A stretch of DNA of 64,000 bases from an uncultured Clostridia bacterium (GCA_946415375.1 CAMKSF010000003.1:37224-101223); one strand, 5' to 3'. Shown: positions 43,856 through 53,541, counted from the stretch's first letter. The notes: generated by a model not told the origin, from the sequence alone. Numbers and translations: made by a program.

Positions 43856-44746
43856 CTATTGTATATTTCCTGTAAACTTAAAATCTATAGTTTTTACTCT
43901 ATTTGAAGTTGAGTCATATTCTATATTTGTACATTTAAAAATTCCCTTTTTAAATTGATAATATTCATAGTATTTCATAACATTTGCTTTATCTTTCAAT
44001 GTATTAATTAACTCTTCATATTTATCGTTAACATATTTTTCTACACCAGTACCTTGATTATAATCAATATCTTCGGATTTATATTCAATTTGGTTTTCTG
44101 AATTGCCTACTATTCTATTATATGTCATTATTGCATTTGTTTTTGATTGAATGTATGGCATCTCCCTATATTTATAGTTATATTCCAACTGTTCTTTTGA
44201 TAAAATCAAAGTATTTATTGATTTAGCCAATTTAGAAGCAGTAGTTGAATCTCTGTAAAATGTTTCAATTTGTGTAGCTTGTTCTATTATTGCAATAATA
44301 TCATTTCTAACAGATGATTGCACCATAGGATTATTACTAGCATTATAACTACCAAAAAAATTTCGTCCAAAACCTGCAGTTAAGTTATTTCCTTTTTCGT
44401 CAATAACATCTCCAACACTTAATTTTTCTGATTTTCCGTCCAATGATACAGTCATTGTAATTGGTGTATATTTTTCATCATTTTGTGCATTAGCCACATT
44501 TGAAAATCTCATATTATAATCAGCAACTTTATTTGCTAAAGAAATTATTTCATATCCATATACATCTCTTTTTTCATAATTAGTAAATTGAAGATTAAAT
44601 TTGCTTATATCCTCTATATCAATTAATTTTTCATCTTTACTATAGAATTCTTCTATTCTTCCTCTTGAAAATAGCAATAGTGCAACTATAAGCATTACTA
44701 GAAGAACTCCCCCAGCCATTATTAAAGCTCTTGAAGCATTTTCCAT
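43856..44746 (-). CDS. Pilin-like MENA-type protein 1 (long form)
   Basis: 296 residues, beginning MENASRALIMAGGVLLVMLI and continuing 'VALLLFSRGRIEEFYSKD'. The shared motif is 'ISKFNLQFTNYEKRDVYGYE' then 'IISLANKVADYN'. A longer outer part contains 'ITMTVSLDGKSEKLSVGD', a helical middle ('NDIIAIIEQATQIETFYRDS') and the end 'YYEYYQFKKGIFKCTNIEYDSTSNRVKTI', similar to the product of 42902. It is first of the small genes after the TadB/C-like protein, 16 bases downstream. Confidence 0.78.
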   Translation of the reverse strand: MENASRALIMAGGVLLVMLIVALLLFSRGRIEEFYSKDEKLIDIEDISKFNLQFTNYEKRDVYGYEIISLANKVADYNMRFSNVANAQNDEKYTPITMTVSLDGKSEKLSVGDVIDEKGNNLTAGFGRNFFGSYNASNNPMVQSSVRNDIIAIIEQATQIETFYRDSTTASKLAKSINTLILSKEQLEYNYKYREMPYIQSKTNAIMTYNRIVGNSENQIEYKSEDIDYNQGTGVEKYVNDKYEELINTLKDKANVMKYYEYYQFKKGIFKCTNIEYDSTSNRVKTIDFKFTGNIQ

Positions 44747-44762
44747 CTATGAATCACCTCTT

Positions 44763-46829
44763 TTATGAAATACTACTCATTGAATTTGACATACTTGTAA
44801 GTCCTATGTAAACAAGTGGAACAATTAAATATCCAACAAACATTATAACCATTGGTGCAAATCCAATCAGTTTTCCTATTCTTGCTTTTCTTGCAATTAA
44901 TCTTTGGTTTGATTCTTTACGTTTTTCTTGATAGTAATCTCTTTCTGAATCTAATTCATCAAACGCTTCTATAATTGGTATTTTTTCAACTGCAGCTTGC
45001 AAACTTTCTACTATTCTAATGAATAAAGGATAGTTTGTTTCATTTCTTAGTACTTCTAATGCCTCCCAAGCTCCTGCCTCGTAGTTGTTAACACATCTGC
45101 TTATCGGCTCTCTAAATATATCAGAATATCTTTCAAGCCATTCCAAAATTATTTCAACATTTACTCTTTCAATTCTCATTAGCATAAGTATTATTGTTTG
45201 GAACTGCATTACCTCGTCTTCCATTTCCATGAGTCTCATTTTGTATTGGAAATATAGCATCCAAACTGGGAACATATACCCAATTATCATAAACACAAAT
45301 GCCATTAAGAACTCAAACCATTGCAAATATTCTGAGTTTACTTTTTGTAATTTTTCATAAATTCTATCTACTGCTTTTGTAATATCTGTGTCTTTTGCAT
45401 CTAAATAGTCTTTATCGCGTCTTACTTCTCTTTCTATATCTTGTTTTGTAGTCTTTAGTTCTCCTCTAAATTTGTCCAAAAATTTATTATCACTTTTTGT
45501 AATTTCCATTGCTGTTTTCAATTCTCTATCTGTTAATCCACCCAAAAGATTATATTCCGTAGTAGGCTCTTCATATACCCATCTAACCGCAACATGATGT
45601 AATTGTAGCATTAAGAATAATGTAACTGCAAAAGTAACTATTGCAATTGTTATTCTATTTACATAGAACCATTCCATCTTCAGCTTTGAAGCTGAATCTT
45701 TTAATAATTTTTGTATCTTTAAATACTCTTTTGTTCCTTTTTTTGGTATAAATAAATCTACAATTTTCTTACCAATTTTATTTTTATACACTTTTGATTG
45801 CCATGGATTTTCTTGGTTAACTGTCTGTTTATCCATAGAACCATTATTTTTTACTTTTCTTAAAAGCACATAACATATTACTGTAAGAAGTATTATTAAT
45901 ATTTGTACAATCATTCCTGGTTTTCCTCTATAAAATGCTTCTGTGAAAGAGAAGTTTCCTATACACCAATTTTTTAGAGGTTCTAAAAATAATACTGGAA
46001 CAATTGATATTATCGATAAACTTTGAAATACATAATCAATTTTATCTCTTTTTAATATTTCTATTTGCATTTCTTCTGTAATGTTATTAACATTTTTTAA
46101 GTATAATGATGCTTTGTCAACTTTTCTATCTCCAAATTCCTTTGTAAGATATGAAATACCAGCAAATTCCTTTAAATATGGGTTTGGAGCTATATCATAG
46201 TATTTCTCTAATTCGGTTTCTGGGTCATTCGCAATTAATACTTCGTATATTTTTTCACCTTGTCTTGAAATTGCCTTCTCATCATCTTGCGAAATTTGAT
46301 ATATAGCTTCTTCAACCATATTAAATTCATGATATGCATGCCTAATTTCAGCAAAAAAATCTAATTGTTCTTTTAGAAGATTGTTGTCCATAGAGTCAAC
46401 ACTTCTATCAATAAATGCATCTATCATAAATAGCTCAAATATAAGTATTATTGACATTAACAAATAATTAGAATGAGTTATTATAATAGAAACTGCAACT
46501 AATGGAATAATAACAATCAAAACTTTTGTTAGTATCTTTGCTGAATCACGTCTTGTTGCATATTCGTCATCAACATCTATTATTTCAAGTCTTCTTCTAA
46601 GTTTGTTAATATATGTTTTTATATATGGTATTTTAGAATATGTTATGTATAGCTTCTGATAAAGAATTTCCATTGAGAACTTACTTGATTCAGTTCCTTG
46701 TCTTAGTTTTCTTATTTGCTGGTATTCTGACTTATTCATCTTTTTTCTTAAAATGAAGTATGCAACTACTATTGCAGCAAATAATACTATGACACCATAC
46801 ATTACATATAGCAAAAGTTGTGTCGACAA
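44763..46829 (-). CDS. TadB/TadC-like inner-membrane platform protein, double length
   Basis: 688 residues with several membrane helices: one N-terminal (LLYVMYGVIVLFAAIVVAYF), pairs near residues 100-150 and 265-335, another near 415, and a C-terminal cluster from about 510 to 690. Two regions resemble T2SSF modules: 'LKEQLDFFAEIRHAYHEFNMVEEAIYQISQ' in the first half and 'EVMQFQTIILMLMRIERVNVEIILEWLERYS' with 'LQAAVEKIPIIEAFDELDSERDYYQEKRKESN' in the second. Tad systems normally have separate TadB and TadC proteins of ~300 residues, so this looks like a fusion or internal duplication. It would form the platform for fibre assembly powered by the CpaF-like ATPase encoded 23 bases upstream. Confidence 0.82.
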   Translation of the reverse strand: MSTQLLLYVMYGVIVLFAAIVVAYFILRKKMNKSEYQQIRKLRQGTESSKFSMEILYQKLYITYSKIPYIKTYINKLRRRLEIIDVDDEYATRRDSAKILTKVLIVIIPLVAVSIIITHSNYLLMSIILIFELFMIDAFIDRSVDSMDNNLLKEQLDFFAEIRHAYHEFNMVEEAIYQISQDDEKAISRQGEKIYEVLIANDPETELEKYYDIAPNPYLKEFAGISYLTKEFGDRKVDKASLYLKNVNNITEEMQIEILKRDKIDYVFQSLSIISIVPVLFLEPLKNWCIGNFSFTEAFYRGKPGMIVQILIILLTVICYVLLRKVKNNGSMDKQTVNQENPWQSKVYKNKIGKKIVDLFIPKKGTKEYLKIQKLLKDSASKLKMEWFYVNRITIAIVTFAVTLFLMLQLHHVAVRWVYEEPTTEYNLLGGLTDRELKTAMEITKSDNKFLDKFRGELKTTKQDIEREVRRDKDYLDAKDTDITKAVDRIYEKLQKVNSEYLQWFEFLMAFVFMIIGYMFPVWMLYFQYKMRLMEMEDEVMQFQTIILMLMRIERVNVEIILEWLERYSDIFREPISRCVNNYEAGAWEALEVLRNETNYPLFIRIVESLQAAVEKIPIIEAFDELDSERDYYQEKRKESNQRLIARKARIGKLIGFAPMVIMFVGYLIVPLVYIGLTSMSNSMSSIS

Positions 46830-46852
46830 AACCTGTTCCTCCTTTTGAAATA

Positions 46853-48847
46853 TTATTGTTCTGTTGCTAATCTTCTTGTAGCTTTTCTTCCACCTTTAGT
46901 TGCTTTTTCTGCTTGTTTTTTCTTTTCTTCTTTATATTCTGTTGGATTAAATACGTTTGATTTTCCCCAGTGATCTTCTACAAATTTATCAAATTCTTCT
47001 GCATCACTCTCATCCATATTAAGTCTCATCTCTTTTATGTTTGTTGGTGTTATACTGTTTGTTATTACGTACTCTCCATCTATGTATTCTAGTATATTTC
47101 TGTATTCAAATAACTTTGCATCTGTTATTTTTCTAAAATATTGTGTAGCATTATCAAAGAAATAATCAAATTTTCCTTCCATTGATTTTTCTTTTCTATA
47201 GTTATCTGTGTATTCATCTACTCTTTTTACAGGGATACATTCAGTAACCCTTTCAATATATCTTTTTCCTCTAAAGTCCTTTGATAAGTGAATATCAAAG
47301 TTCAATACTTGTACAACTTGTTCTTCGGCAGTTCTTTCATTTCTGAATACACCCGCCCTTAACATTGAGTTTCTAAGCGCCGTTACTAAATCTGGGAAAG
47401 TTTTTGCGTGGTGAGTAAATAATGTAAATTTAGATGCAACCTGTGCTGATTGTATCATCCAAGAAGCAACCGGGTCTGTTGCAACCTCTCCTATGATGTT
47501 AACTGCACCATCTGTTTTTTTCTGAACGTCCAAACATTCTTGTCCAGCGATTGTGTCTGTTTCACGCATTGATAAAATGTTTCTTGTAGGATAAACCTTT
47601 CTTAAGTGTAACTCAAATGCAGTTTCTGTGATACGTAAGTTCATAGTTTCGTAAATGTTTTCAATCATACCCATAAGTAATGTTGTTTTACCACAACCTT
47701 GCTCACCTGTTATTGATGTGATTCTAGCACCTTTTACAAGGTATTTTAATAATTCAATTGCATCATCTTTTCCAGGTGTTTCTCCTGTCCATTGCTCTAA
47801 TGTTGCTCTTTTTACGTCGAACTTTCTTACGAAGAATGCCCATGTTTCAGACATGCTTGGTCTTACAACAACTACACGAGATCCATCTTTCATTTCATTA
47901 ATTTTATATCCATTTGTATCTGATAACTGTCCTGGATTATTATATTTATATATATTTTGGCATACACGTTTTAATTCTGCTTCAGATCCAAATGACAAAA
48001 ATGCAAGTCTTATAGATACACCATGGAAGAATATCCAAATACTATCACAAGCCCTTTGAACCTTATGTTCTTGAATTTGTGCTAAGTAATCTCCTCCATC
48101 GGTTTGCGCAACTTGACTTAAAAAGCTCTCTGGCAAACCTGATACACCACCAGATACGCCATCTATATTCATGTCTCTAATTTCATCTATACTACTGTAC
48201 CCTTTATATTTTTGATATATTCTTTGAACTACTATGTTTAGTTTATCCGAAAAAGAAAGTGCAACATTTTCTTTTTCAAATATTTCTTCAACTTCCTCAT
48301 CTGTTATAACATAAGAAGGTTTTGTTTCACCTTGTAAATATTTTAATGCTGCTAAATTATATTTCTTAATAATCTCTGTTAAAGCCTCATATCCATATTC
48401 TTTTTTATACACATATAAAATAATATCGAATTTGTCCTGTGGTGTAAGCATAGAAGGAATATCAAAAGGAACAGCTTTAGATACATTTATCTCATTTACT
48501 CCATATTCCTTAGAAAGTAAATCAAAAATAAGTTCTTTAACATATTTCTTGTCATTAACATCTCCATAAGTACACCCTTTTAATGCTTTTTTTAGCTCGT
48601 ATTTTTTATTTTTTCTTCTTTTCAACTCTTCCTCAGAAAGACCAATATCGTACAAGTTAATTTTTGTTATTTCATCCAATCTTCTTTTAACATATTCAAT
48701 CATCTTTTCCAAAGTATATGTTTGATCATCAACATCTATTTCTTGCACAACTTCAGCATTTTTTTTGCTTTTTATATATTGTCTAATGATTACAACCGCT
48801 ATAACTATTATAGCAAAAATTAATAAACTATTGGTTATTATTGACAT
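46853..48847 (-). CDS. CpaF/TadA-like secretion ATPase
   Basis: 664 residues. An N-terminal membrane anchor (ITNSLLIFAIIVIAVVII) is uncommon for CpaF. A CpaF-type N-terminal domain follows, then the GspE/CpaF ATPase with Walker A 'SITGEQGCGKTTLLMGMI' (residues ~400), an Asp-box-like region 'ELHLRKVYPTRNILSMRETD' and a Walker B-like 'VNIIGEVATDPVASWMIQ'. His residues are in 'FTLFTHHAKTFPDLVTALR'. The C-terminal tail is Lys/Ala-rich. It would power extension or secretion of the pilin-like proteins. Operon position between the TadZ-like and TadB/C-like genes matches tad loci. Confidence 0.88.
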   Translation of the reverse strand: MSIITNSLLIFAIIVIAVVIIRQYIKSKKNAEVVQEIDVDDQTYTLEKMIEYVKRRLDEITKINLYDIGLSEEELKRRKNKKYELKKALKGCTYGDVNDKKYVKELIFDLLSKEYGVNEINVSKAVPFDIPSMLTPQDKFDIILYVYKKEYGYEALTEIIKKYNLAALKYLQGETKPSYVITDEEVEEIFEKENVALSFSDKLNIVVQRIYQKYKGYSSIDEIRDMNIDGVSGGVSGLPESFLSQVAQTDGGDYLAQIQEHKVQRACDSIWIFFHGVSIRLAFLSFGSEAELKRVCQNIYKYNNPGQLSDTNGYKINEMKDGSRVVVVRPSMSETWAFFVRKFDVKRATLEQWTGETPGKDDAIELLKYLVKGARITSITGEQGCGKTTLLMGMIENIYETMNLRITETAFELHLRKVYPTRNILSMRETDTIAGQECLDVQKKTDGAVNIIGEVATDPVASWMIQSAQVASKFTLFTHHAKTFPDLVTALRNSMLRAGVFRNERTAEEQVVQVLNFDIHLSKDFRGKRYIERVTECIPVKRVDEYTDNYRKEKSMEGKFDYFFDNATQYFRKITDAKLFEYRNILEYIDGEYVITNSITPTNIKEMRLNMDESDAEEFDKFVEDHWGKSNVFNPTEYKEEKKKQAEKATKGGRKATRRLATEQ

Positions 48848-48874
48848 TTCTAGTTTCCTTTCTATAAACTTCGT

Positions 48875-49717
48875 TTATCTTCTCATTTGTTGAATCGAAG
48901 CTTCTTTTTTATCTATATTTTCTTTAAGTCTTTTTATTTCATCAATAAAAAATGTATTTTCATCTCTTTCACTTAAACTAAGAAATCTTATAAACATATC
49001 TATAAGTCTACCTTCTTGCATTTCCTCAAATAAAACAGTATTATAAGGTATTGTATTAATTATGTCCTTTGTTTTTAATATATTTCTTGATATATTTTTT
49101 GCATTATATTTTGATTTGTCATCATATTTTCCTAATGTAAGAATAGAATTTGATTTTTTAAATGCTACTCCTTCTGCCATTGTTCTGACTACATCGCTTA
49201 TGTTATCTAATTTTTGTGTTGTCATTGCAACTACTATATCTACCCCATTTAATATTTCAAGTTTTGTTTTAGCTTCTAACTCCCTGTCTATATCAACTAT
49301 AACCATATCATAAACTTGTTTTGCAAGTGCTATAATCTGCATATATTGTTTTTGTATTTCTTTATATTGTTCTTCTGATCCGCTATAGCCTTGAAGTATC
49401 TCTAATCTTCCTTTTAAAGCAACTCTAGTATAGTCTGTAATTATATCAGCCGATATTCTATTACTTCTAATAATTCTATCCAATCCTTCAATTCCGTTGT
49501 CATTAACTGATGCTGTATTATTCGGACCAAATAGACCAGATTTTTTCTTTGTTTGAGTAGGCCATAGTGCTTTTTTTATTTCATTGTTATTTAACGCGGT
49601 CGATATAAACAAAATTCTTTTATTTTGTACAATTCCCATATATGTTGCAAGTGAAATTGCAGAAACCGTATTTCCAGCTTGATCCTTTCCACTTGTATAA
49701 AACGCTACAACAGCCAT
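48875..49717 (-). CDS. ParA/TadZ (CpaE)-like protein with degenerate P-loop, copy 2
   Basis: 280 residues with a SIMIBI/ParA-like fold pattern: 'VVAFYTSGKDQAGNTVSAIS' at the N-terminus in the P-loop position, 'KQVYDMVIVDIDRELEAKTK' as the Walker B-like strand, and 'VVAMTTQKLDNISDVVRTM'. The deviant Walker A (K.G.GKT) is replaced by SGKDQAGNTV, so ATP binding is doubtful. TadZ/CpaE proteins localise Tad pili and often have atypical P-loops. It directly precedes the CpaF-like ATPase. Confidence 0.75.
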   Translation of the reverse strand: MAVVAFYTSGKDQAGNTVSAISLATYMGIVQNKRILFISTALNNNEIKKALWPTQTKKKSGLFGPNNTASVNDNGIEGLDRIIRSNRISADIITDYTRVALKGRLEILQGYSGSEEQYKEIQKQYMQIIALAKQVYDMVIVDIDRELEAKTKLEILNGVDIVVAMTTQKLDNISDVVRTMAEGVAFKKSNSILTLGKYDDKSKYNAKNISRNILKTKDIINTIPYNTVLFEEMQEGRLIDMFIRFLSLSERDENTFFIDEIKRLKENIDKKEASIQQMRR

Positions 49718-49733
49718 TATATTTCCTCCTACT

Positions 49734-50441
49734 CTATGAATCGCTTTCTCTTTCTTTTACTATCTTTCTAATTTTATTTACACTAATATCTCCCAAGATA
49801 TTTTGTACTATATATATAATTCCTTCTTGGTATTCAGGAATTAGTCGTCTAATTCTTGCTTTATATACTCTTTGATTATCTTCTATTTGCTTTTGGTTTT
49901 CATCTAAAAGAGGAATATATATTGTAAACTCATCCCATATTACTTTACTATCCATTGAAATATAGTTTAAGTATTCTTCGTCTTCTTTCTTCATATCATA
50001 ATTTAAAAGAATTCTTGAAAGATTATAATTTCCAGAAACATTTTTTAAAATCTCAATTCCTCTTCTTAAAGAATAAATATCAAATGTCGTTACAAAGAAA
50101 TTTTTTCCATATTCTTCTATTTCAAAATCATCAATTATATCTTCTCTATCAATATCTATTAGCATATAATCATAATTTAAATCATCAATTTTTTCGTTTT
50201 CTTTTAAGCCTAAATATCTAGCCAAATTTTCAGAACTATCAAATCCAACAGCATAATCCACTCTATCAAAATCCGTAATATATGCTTTGGTAGGGCTTAT
50301 AGAAGGTACTACATATTTGGTTTTTTGCATAATGGTAGTATCTACAACTAAAACTTTTTTTCCTAATAATTCTAAAACTTTAGCCACATATACAATTAAA
50401 TCTGTTTTATCTGTCGCACCTATAAACCCTATTTTTTTCAT
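49734..50441 (-). CDS. ParA/TadZ-like protein with degenerate P-loop, copy 1
   Basis: 235 residues: 'MKKIGFIGATDKTDLIVYVA' in the P-loop position (GATDKTD, no GKT), 'LLGKKVLVVDTTIMQKTKYVV' as the next strand, and 'LNYDYMLIDIDREDI' then 'FFVTTFDIYSLRRGIEIL' for the later ParA-like strands. It lies 16 bases upstream of a second such gene. A pair of non-canonical ParA-like proteins before cpaF suggests a heterodimeric localisation or regulatory module (inference). Confidence 0.72.
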   Translation of the reverse strand: MKKIGFIGATDKTDLIVYVAKVLELLGKKVLVVDTTIMQKTKYVVPSISPTKAYITDFDRVDYAVGFDSSENLARYLGLKENEKIDDLNYDYMLIDIDREDIIDDFEIEEYGKNFFVTTFDIYSLRRGIEILKNVSGNYNLSRILLNYDMKKEDEEYLNYISMDSKVIWDEFTIYIPLLDENQKQIEDNQRVYKARIRRLIPEYQEGIIYIVQNILGDISVNKIRKIVKERESDS

Positions 50442-50461
50442 AAATGTTTTCCTTTCTAATT

Positions 50462-51580
50462 TTATTGTTGTGGAATTGCTGGTACTGTTAATAAATAATT
50501 CTTTCTTTGTTCTAATGTTGAAGTTATACTAGTTTCCGTCTTCGTACCGATATTTTCCTCTTTTCCGCTTTTTGAAACTTCATTATCAATATCTTTTGTA
50601 TTTCTTTCAGATAATGATTTTATTGCACTAGATAAGATATTCTTATCATTTTTTATTAAAGTAATAACATACTTATTTGGCGTATATGTTTTATATGCTG
50701 CAGCCTGCATTCCTGCTTCTGTATATCTTGTTGCATAAAGTTTTGAGCCTTCAATTTGGTAATTTTCAACAATAGCACAAGACAAAACCAATATTTCTTC
50801 TTCCGTTAAATTCATTTGAATTGTGTCTGCTAGGTATTGACTATTTACTATAGGTATTGTTACTTTTTTCTTTGATGTTACAATGTAGTTTTGTCCATTT
50901 GGAAGCATAAATCTTACATCTATATAGTCTCCAGGTGCTAAATCAACAGGTAATGATATTACATTATACTCTTCTTTTCTTAAATCATCAGTTGTTTTTT
51001 CTCCTGATGGACAAATTGAACTTCTTGTTAATATAGTATTTGCCTTCATATCTATTTTTGCAACAGTCGCATCATATTCTACTATCTTAGCAGTTTCATT
51101 TTGCTCAGTAAGTGGGTTTTTATAATATATAACATCTCCATCTTGTAAACTTTTAGCTTGTGCTTTATCACTTTGCTTATATACTATAGCATCTTTTGTA
51201 GTATTATCTCTTTCATCTAAGAAAGAGTAGTAATAATAATCCTTTCCTGTGGTTGGTGGATTAATTGTTCTTCCGTTTGAATCAGTAATTCTAACACTAT
51301 CTATTAAGTCCCCTGCACTTATCGTAGCATCAGAAGGGATTGCTGTTTTCGAAACTAACTTTTTTTCGAACATATTGTCTGTTAGTATCTGTCCTGACCT
51401 AACATCTTGGTTTAAAACACATACCATTTTTGATGAATTTTCAAATTTTTGAATTTGCTCCTGTTGATCCTTTATTTTCATATATAACATTGCTACTACT
51501 AATGCTGCAATTATCAGCATTACTACCATTCCTAATAAAAATGATATTCTTGATTTTTTTTGCATTGGATTTGTTGCCAT
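50462..51580 (-). CDS. SAF-domain CpaB/RcpC-like protein
   Basis: 372 residues with an N-terminal membrane helix (FLLGMVVMLIIAALVVAMLY), a short coiled coil and an SAF domain ('VCVLNQDVRSGQILTDNMFE', 'AIPSDATISAGDL', later 'VISLPVDLAPGDYIDVRFML'). In Tad systems CpaB/RcpC is periplasmic and contacts the secretin; here, in a Gram-positive, it would act at the outer face of the membrane. A ~90-residue insert ('RDNTTKDAIVYKQSDKA...EQNETAKIVEYDATVAKIDM') splits the SAF region. It is the first gene of the operon, with promoter at 51618-51646 and TTAGGAGG ribosome binding site. Confidence 0.82.
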   Translation of the reverse strand: MATNPMQKKSRISFLLGMVVMLIIAALVVAMLYMKIKDQQEQIQKFENSSKMVCVLNQDVRSGQILTDNMFEKKLVSKTAIPSDATISAGDLIDSVRITDSNGRTINPPTTGKDYYYYSFLDERDNTTKDAIVYKQSDKAQAKSLQDGDVIYYKNPLTEQNETAKIVEYDATVAKIDMKANTILTRSSICPSGEKTTDDLRKEEYNVISLPVDLAPGDYIDVRFMLPNGQNYIVTSKKKVTIPIVNSQYLADTIQMNLTEEEILVLSCAIVENYQIEGSKLYATRYTEAGMQAAAYKTYTPNKYVITLIKNDKNILSSAIKSLSERNTKDIDNEVSKSGKEENIGTKTETSITSTLEQRKNYLLTVPAIPQQ

Positions 51581-51617
51581 GATAAATTCCTCCTAAATTC
51601 TATTAATCTTCTTTTTT

Positions 51618-51646
51618 ATTCTACAACACTTTTCTATCAAATTCAA
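51618..51646 (-). promoter_or_regulatory. Promoter of the Tad-like operon
   Basis: On the minus strand, TTGAAT (51641-51646), a 17-base spacer and TAGAAT (51618-51623). RNA would start near 51611, 30 bases before the first ATG. Confidence 0.65.
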
Positions 51647-51723
51647 CAATTTATTATTTTATTACAAAAAAATCATAAAATCGTAATATTTTTGTAATAT
51701 TTTTTCAGAGTATTTCGATTTAT

Positions 51724-51751
51724 TTGTGGTTATTGACAAATATGGTATAAT
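51724..51751 (+). promoter_or_regulatory. Promoter of rqcH
   Basis: TTGTGG (51724-51729), a 16-base spacer and an extended TGGTATAAT (TATAAT at 51746-51751). It is divergent from the Tad-like operon promoter. Confidence 0.6.
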
Positions 51752-51822
51752 ATAGAAAAGAACAAATTTTAAGAAAGGAGTGTATGATTATTTTCTTATT
51801 AAATTAATCATACAAGATTATT

Positions 51823-53532
51823 ATGGCATTCGATGGAATTGTAACAAAAAAAATTGTTGATGAACTTCAATCTTTCGAAAATTATAAAATAGATAAAATA
51901 TATGAGCCAGATAAAAACACAATTATCCTTGGTTTATACGGAAATTTTTCTAATGCCGCACTGTTAATTTGTATTTCATCAAATAATTATAGAATTCATT
52001 TAACAAATAATACTATTAAGAATCCAAATATAGCACCTAATTTTTGTATGTTACTTCGTAAGCATATATTAGGATACAAACTAAAAAAAATTTATACTAA
52101 TGGACTAGAAAGACTTGTTTTTATTGACTTAGAAAGTTCTGAAAGTTCAAATCTAAATAATTCAAAAAAATTAGTTATAGAATTAATGGGAAAACATAGC
52201 AATATTATTTTACTAGACAATAATGGAATAATAATAGATAGTTTAAGACATACTTTTATTGAGAAAAACTCACAAAGAGATATTTACCCTACAGCAAGAT
52301 ATTTCGAGCCAAGTTCAAACAAACAGAATTTGCTAGAAATAAAAAATTTTGATGAATTTTATGCCAAATTAAATTTAAAAGATAGTGATAAATGTATAGA
52401 TATAATTGCAGACATCTATAATGGTATAAGTATTTCAAATTTATACCATATAGAAAAAAATATACAAAACAAAGATTATTCATCAAATAAACTATATACT
52501 CATAAAATATATGATAATATTGTAAAAATATTAAATAGCAAAAATATGACTATTGAAACTGTTTTTAAAGATAACATCCCCTATGATTATTTTTTAGTAA
52601 AGAATTCTTTCAATAATAATCTTTCTTTAAACTTTGCATTAGATGACTTTTATTTTCAAAAAGAAACTAATGAATTATTTAAAAACTATAGAAATACACT
52701 ATTAAATATTATTTTGTCAACACTAAAAAAATATGAAAAACGTTTGGAAAATATAGATAGTAAATTAGAACAATGCAAAAATATGGATAAATATAAACTA
52801 TATGGTGAATTATTAACAGCAAATTTATATAAAATTCCAAGCTATAACATTTCTTCAATAGAGTTGGAAAATTATTACGATAATAATAATTTGATAAAGA
52901 TACAATTAGATAAAAAGTATTCCCCTCAAAATAATGCAAATAGATTTTATAAAAAATATACAAAACTTAAAAATGCTTTAGAAATTGTAAGCAATCAAAA
53001 AGAGGAAACAAAAGAAGATATTAAGTATATAGAAAGCATAGTTTATGAATTAGATAACTGTAAAAATATATCTGATGTGCAAGAAATATATGATGAAATC
53101 TCTGAAAATGTTATTTTTAAATTAAATAAAAAGAATACTAAACCAAAAAAATCTTCTAAACCTAAAAAGACTACATCAAATAAATTTGCAGCTTTTAATC
53201 CGCTAAAATACATAATTGACGGTTACTCTATTTATGTTGGAAGAAATAATAAAGAAAATGATTATTTAACAAATAAATTTGCTAATAAAAAGGATTTATG
53301 GTTTCACACTAAGGATATACATGGAAGTCACGTAATACTAAAAAGTCCTCCTGGTGAAGATTTTTCTGAAAGCATAATACTCAAAGCTGCAAAACTTGCA
53401 GTAAAACATAGTAAAGCTAAAAGTTCTTCTAATGTTCCGGTTGACTATTGTCTAGTTCAATATGTAAAAAAAGTACCAGGAAATAAACCAGGTCTTGTAG
53501 TTTATAGAAACAATAAAACAATATATGTATAA
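51823..53532 (+). CDS. rqcH: NFACT family protein RqcH (Rqc2 homologue)
   Basis: 569 residues with the full NFACT layout: NFACT-N ('MAFDGIVTKKIVDELQ', 'IELMGKHSNIILLDN'), two helical regions with a central coiled coil (residues ~290-430), a Lys-rich stretch ('KKNTKPKKSSKPKKTTSN') and NFACT-R ('YSIYVGRNNKENDYLT', 'DLWFHTKDIHGSHVIL'). It binds obstructed 50S subunits and adds Ala tails to stalled chains; older annotations call such proteins fibronectin-binding. The usual Asp-Arg catalytic-type pair appears as Glu-Arg ('NGLERLVF'). Confidence 0.93.
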   Translation: MAFDGIVTKKIVDELQSFENYKIDKIYEPDKNTIILGLYGNFSNAALLICISSNNYRIHLTNNTIKNPNIAPNFCMLLRKHILGYKLKKIYTNGLERLVFIDLESSESSNLNNSKKLVIELMGKHSNIILLDNNGIIIDSLRHTFIEKNSQRDIYPTARYFEPSSNKQNLLEIKNFDEFYAKLNLKDSDKCIDIIADIYNGISISNLYHIEKNIQNKDYSSNKLYTHKIYDNIVKILNSKNMTIETVFKDNIPYDYFLVKNSFNNNLSLNFALDDFYFQKETNELFKNYRNTLLNIILSTLKKYEKRLENIDSKLEQCKNMDKYKLYGELLTANLYKIPSYNISSIELENYYDNNNLIKIQLDKKYSPQNNANRFYKKYTKLKNALEIVSNQKEETKEDIKYIESIVYELDNCKNISDVQEIYDEISENVIFKLNKKNTKPKKSSKPKKTTSNKFAAFNPLKYIIDGYSIYVGRNNKENDYLTNKFANKKDLWFHTKDIHGSHVILKSPPGEDFSESIILKAAKLAVKHSKAKSSSNVPVDYCLVQYVKKVPGNKPGLVVYRNNKTIYV

Positions 53533-53541
53533 ACATTTATA

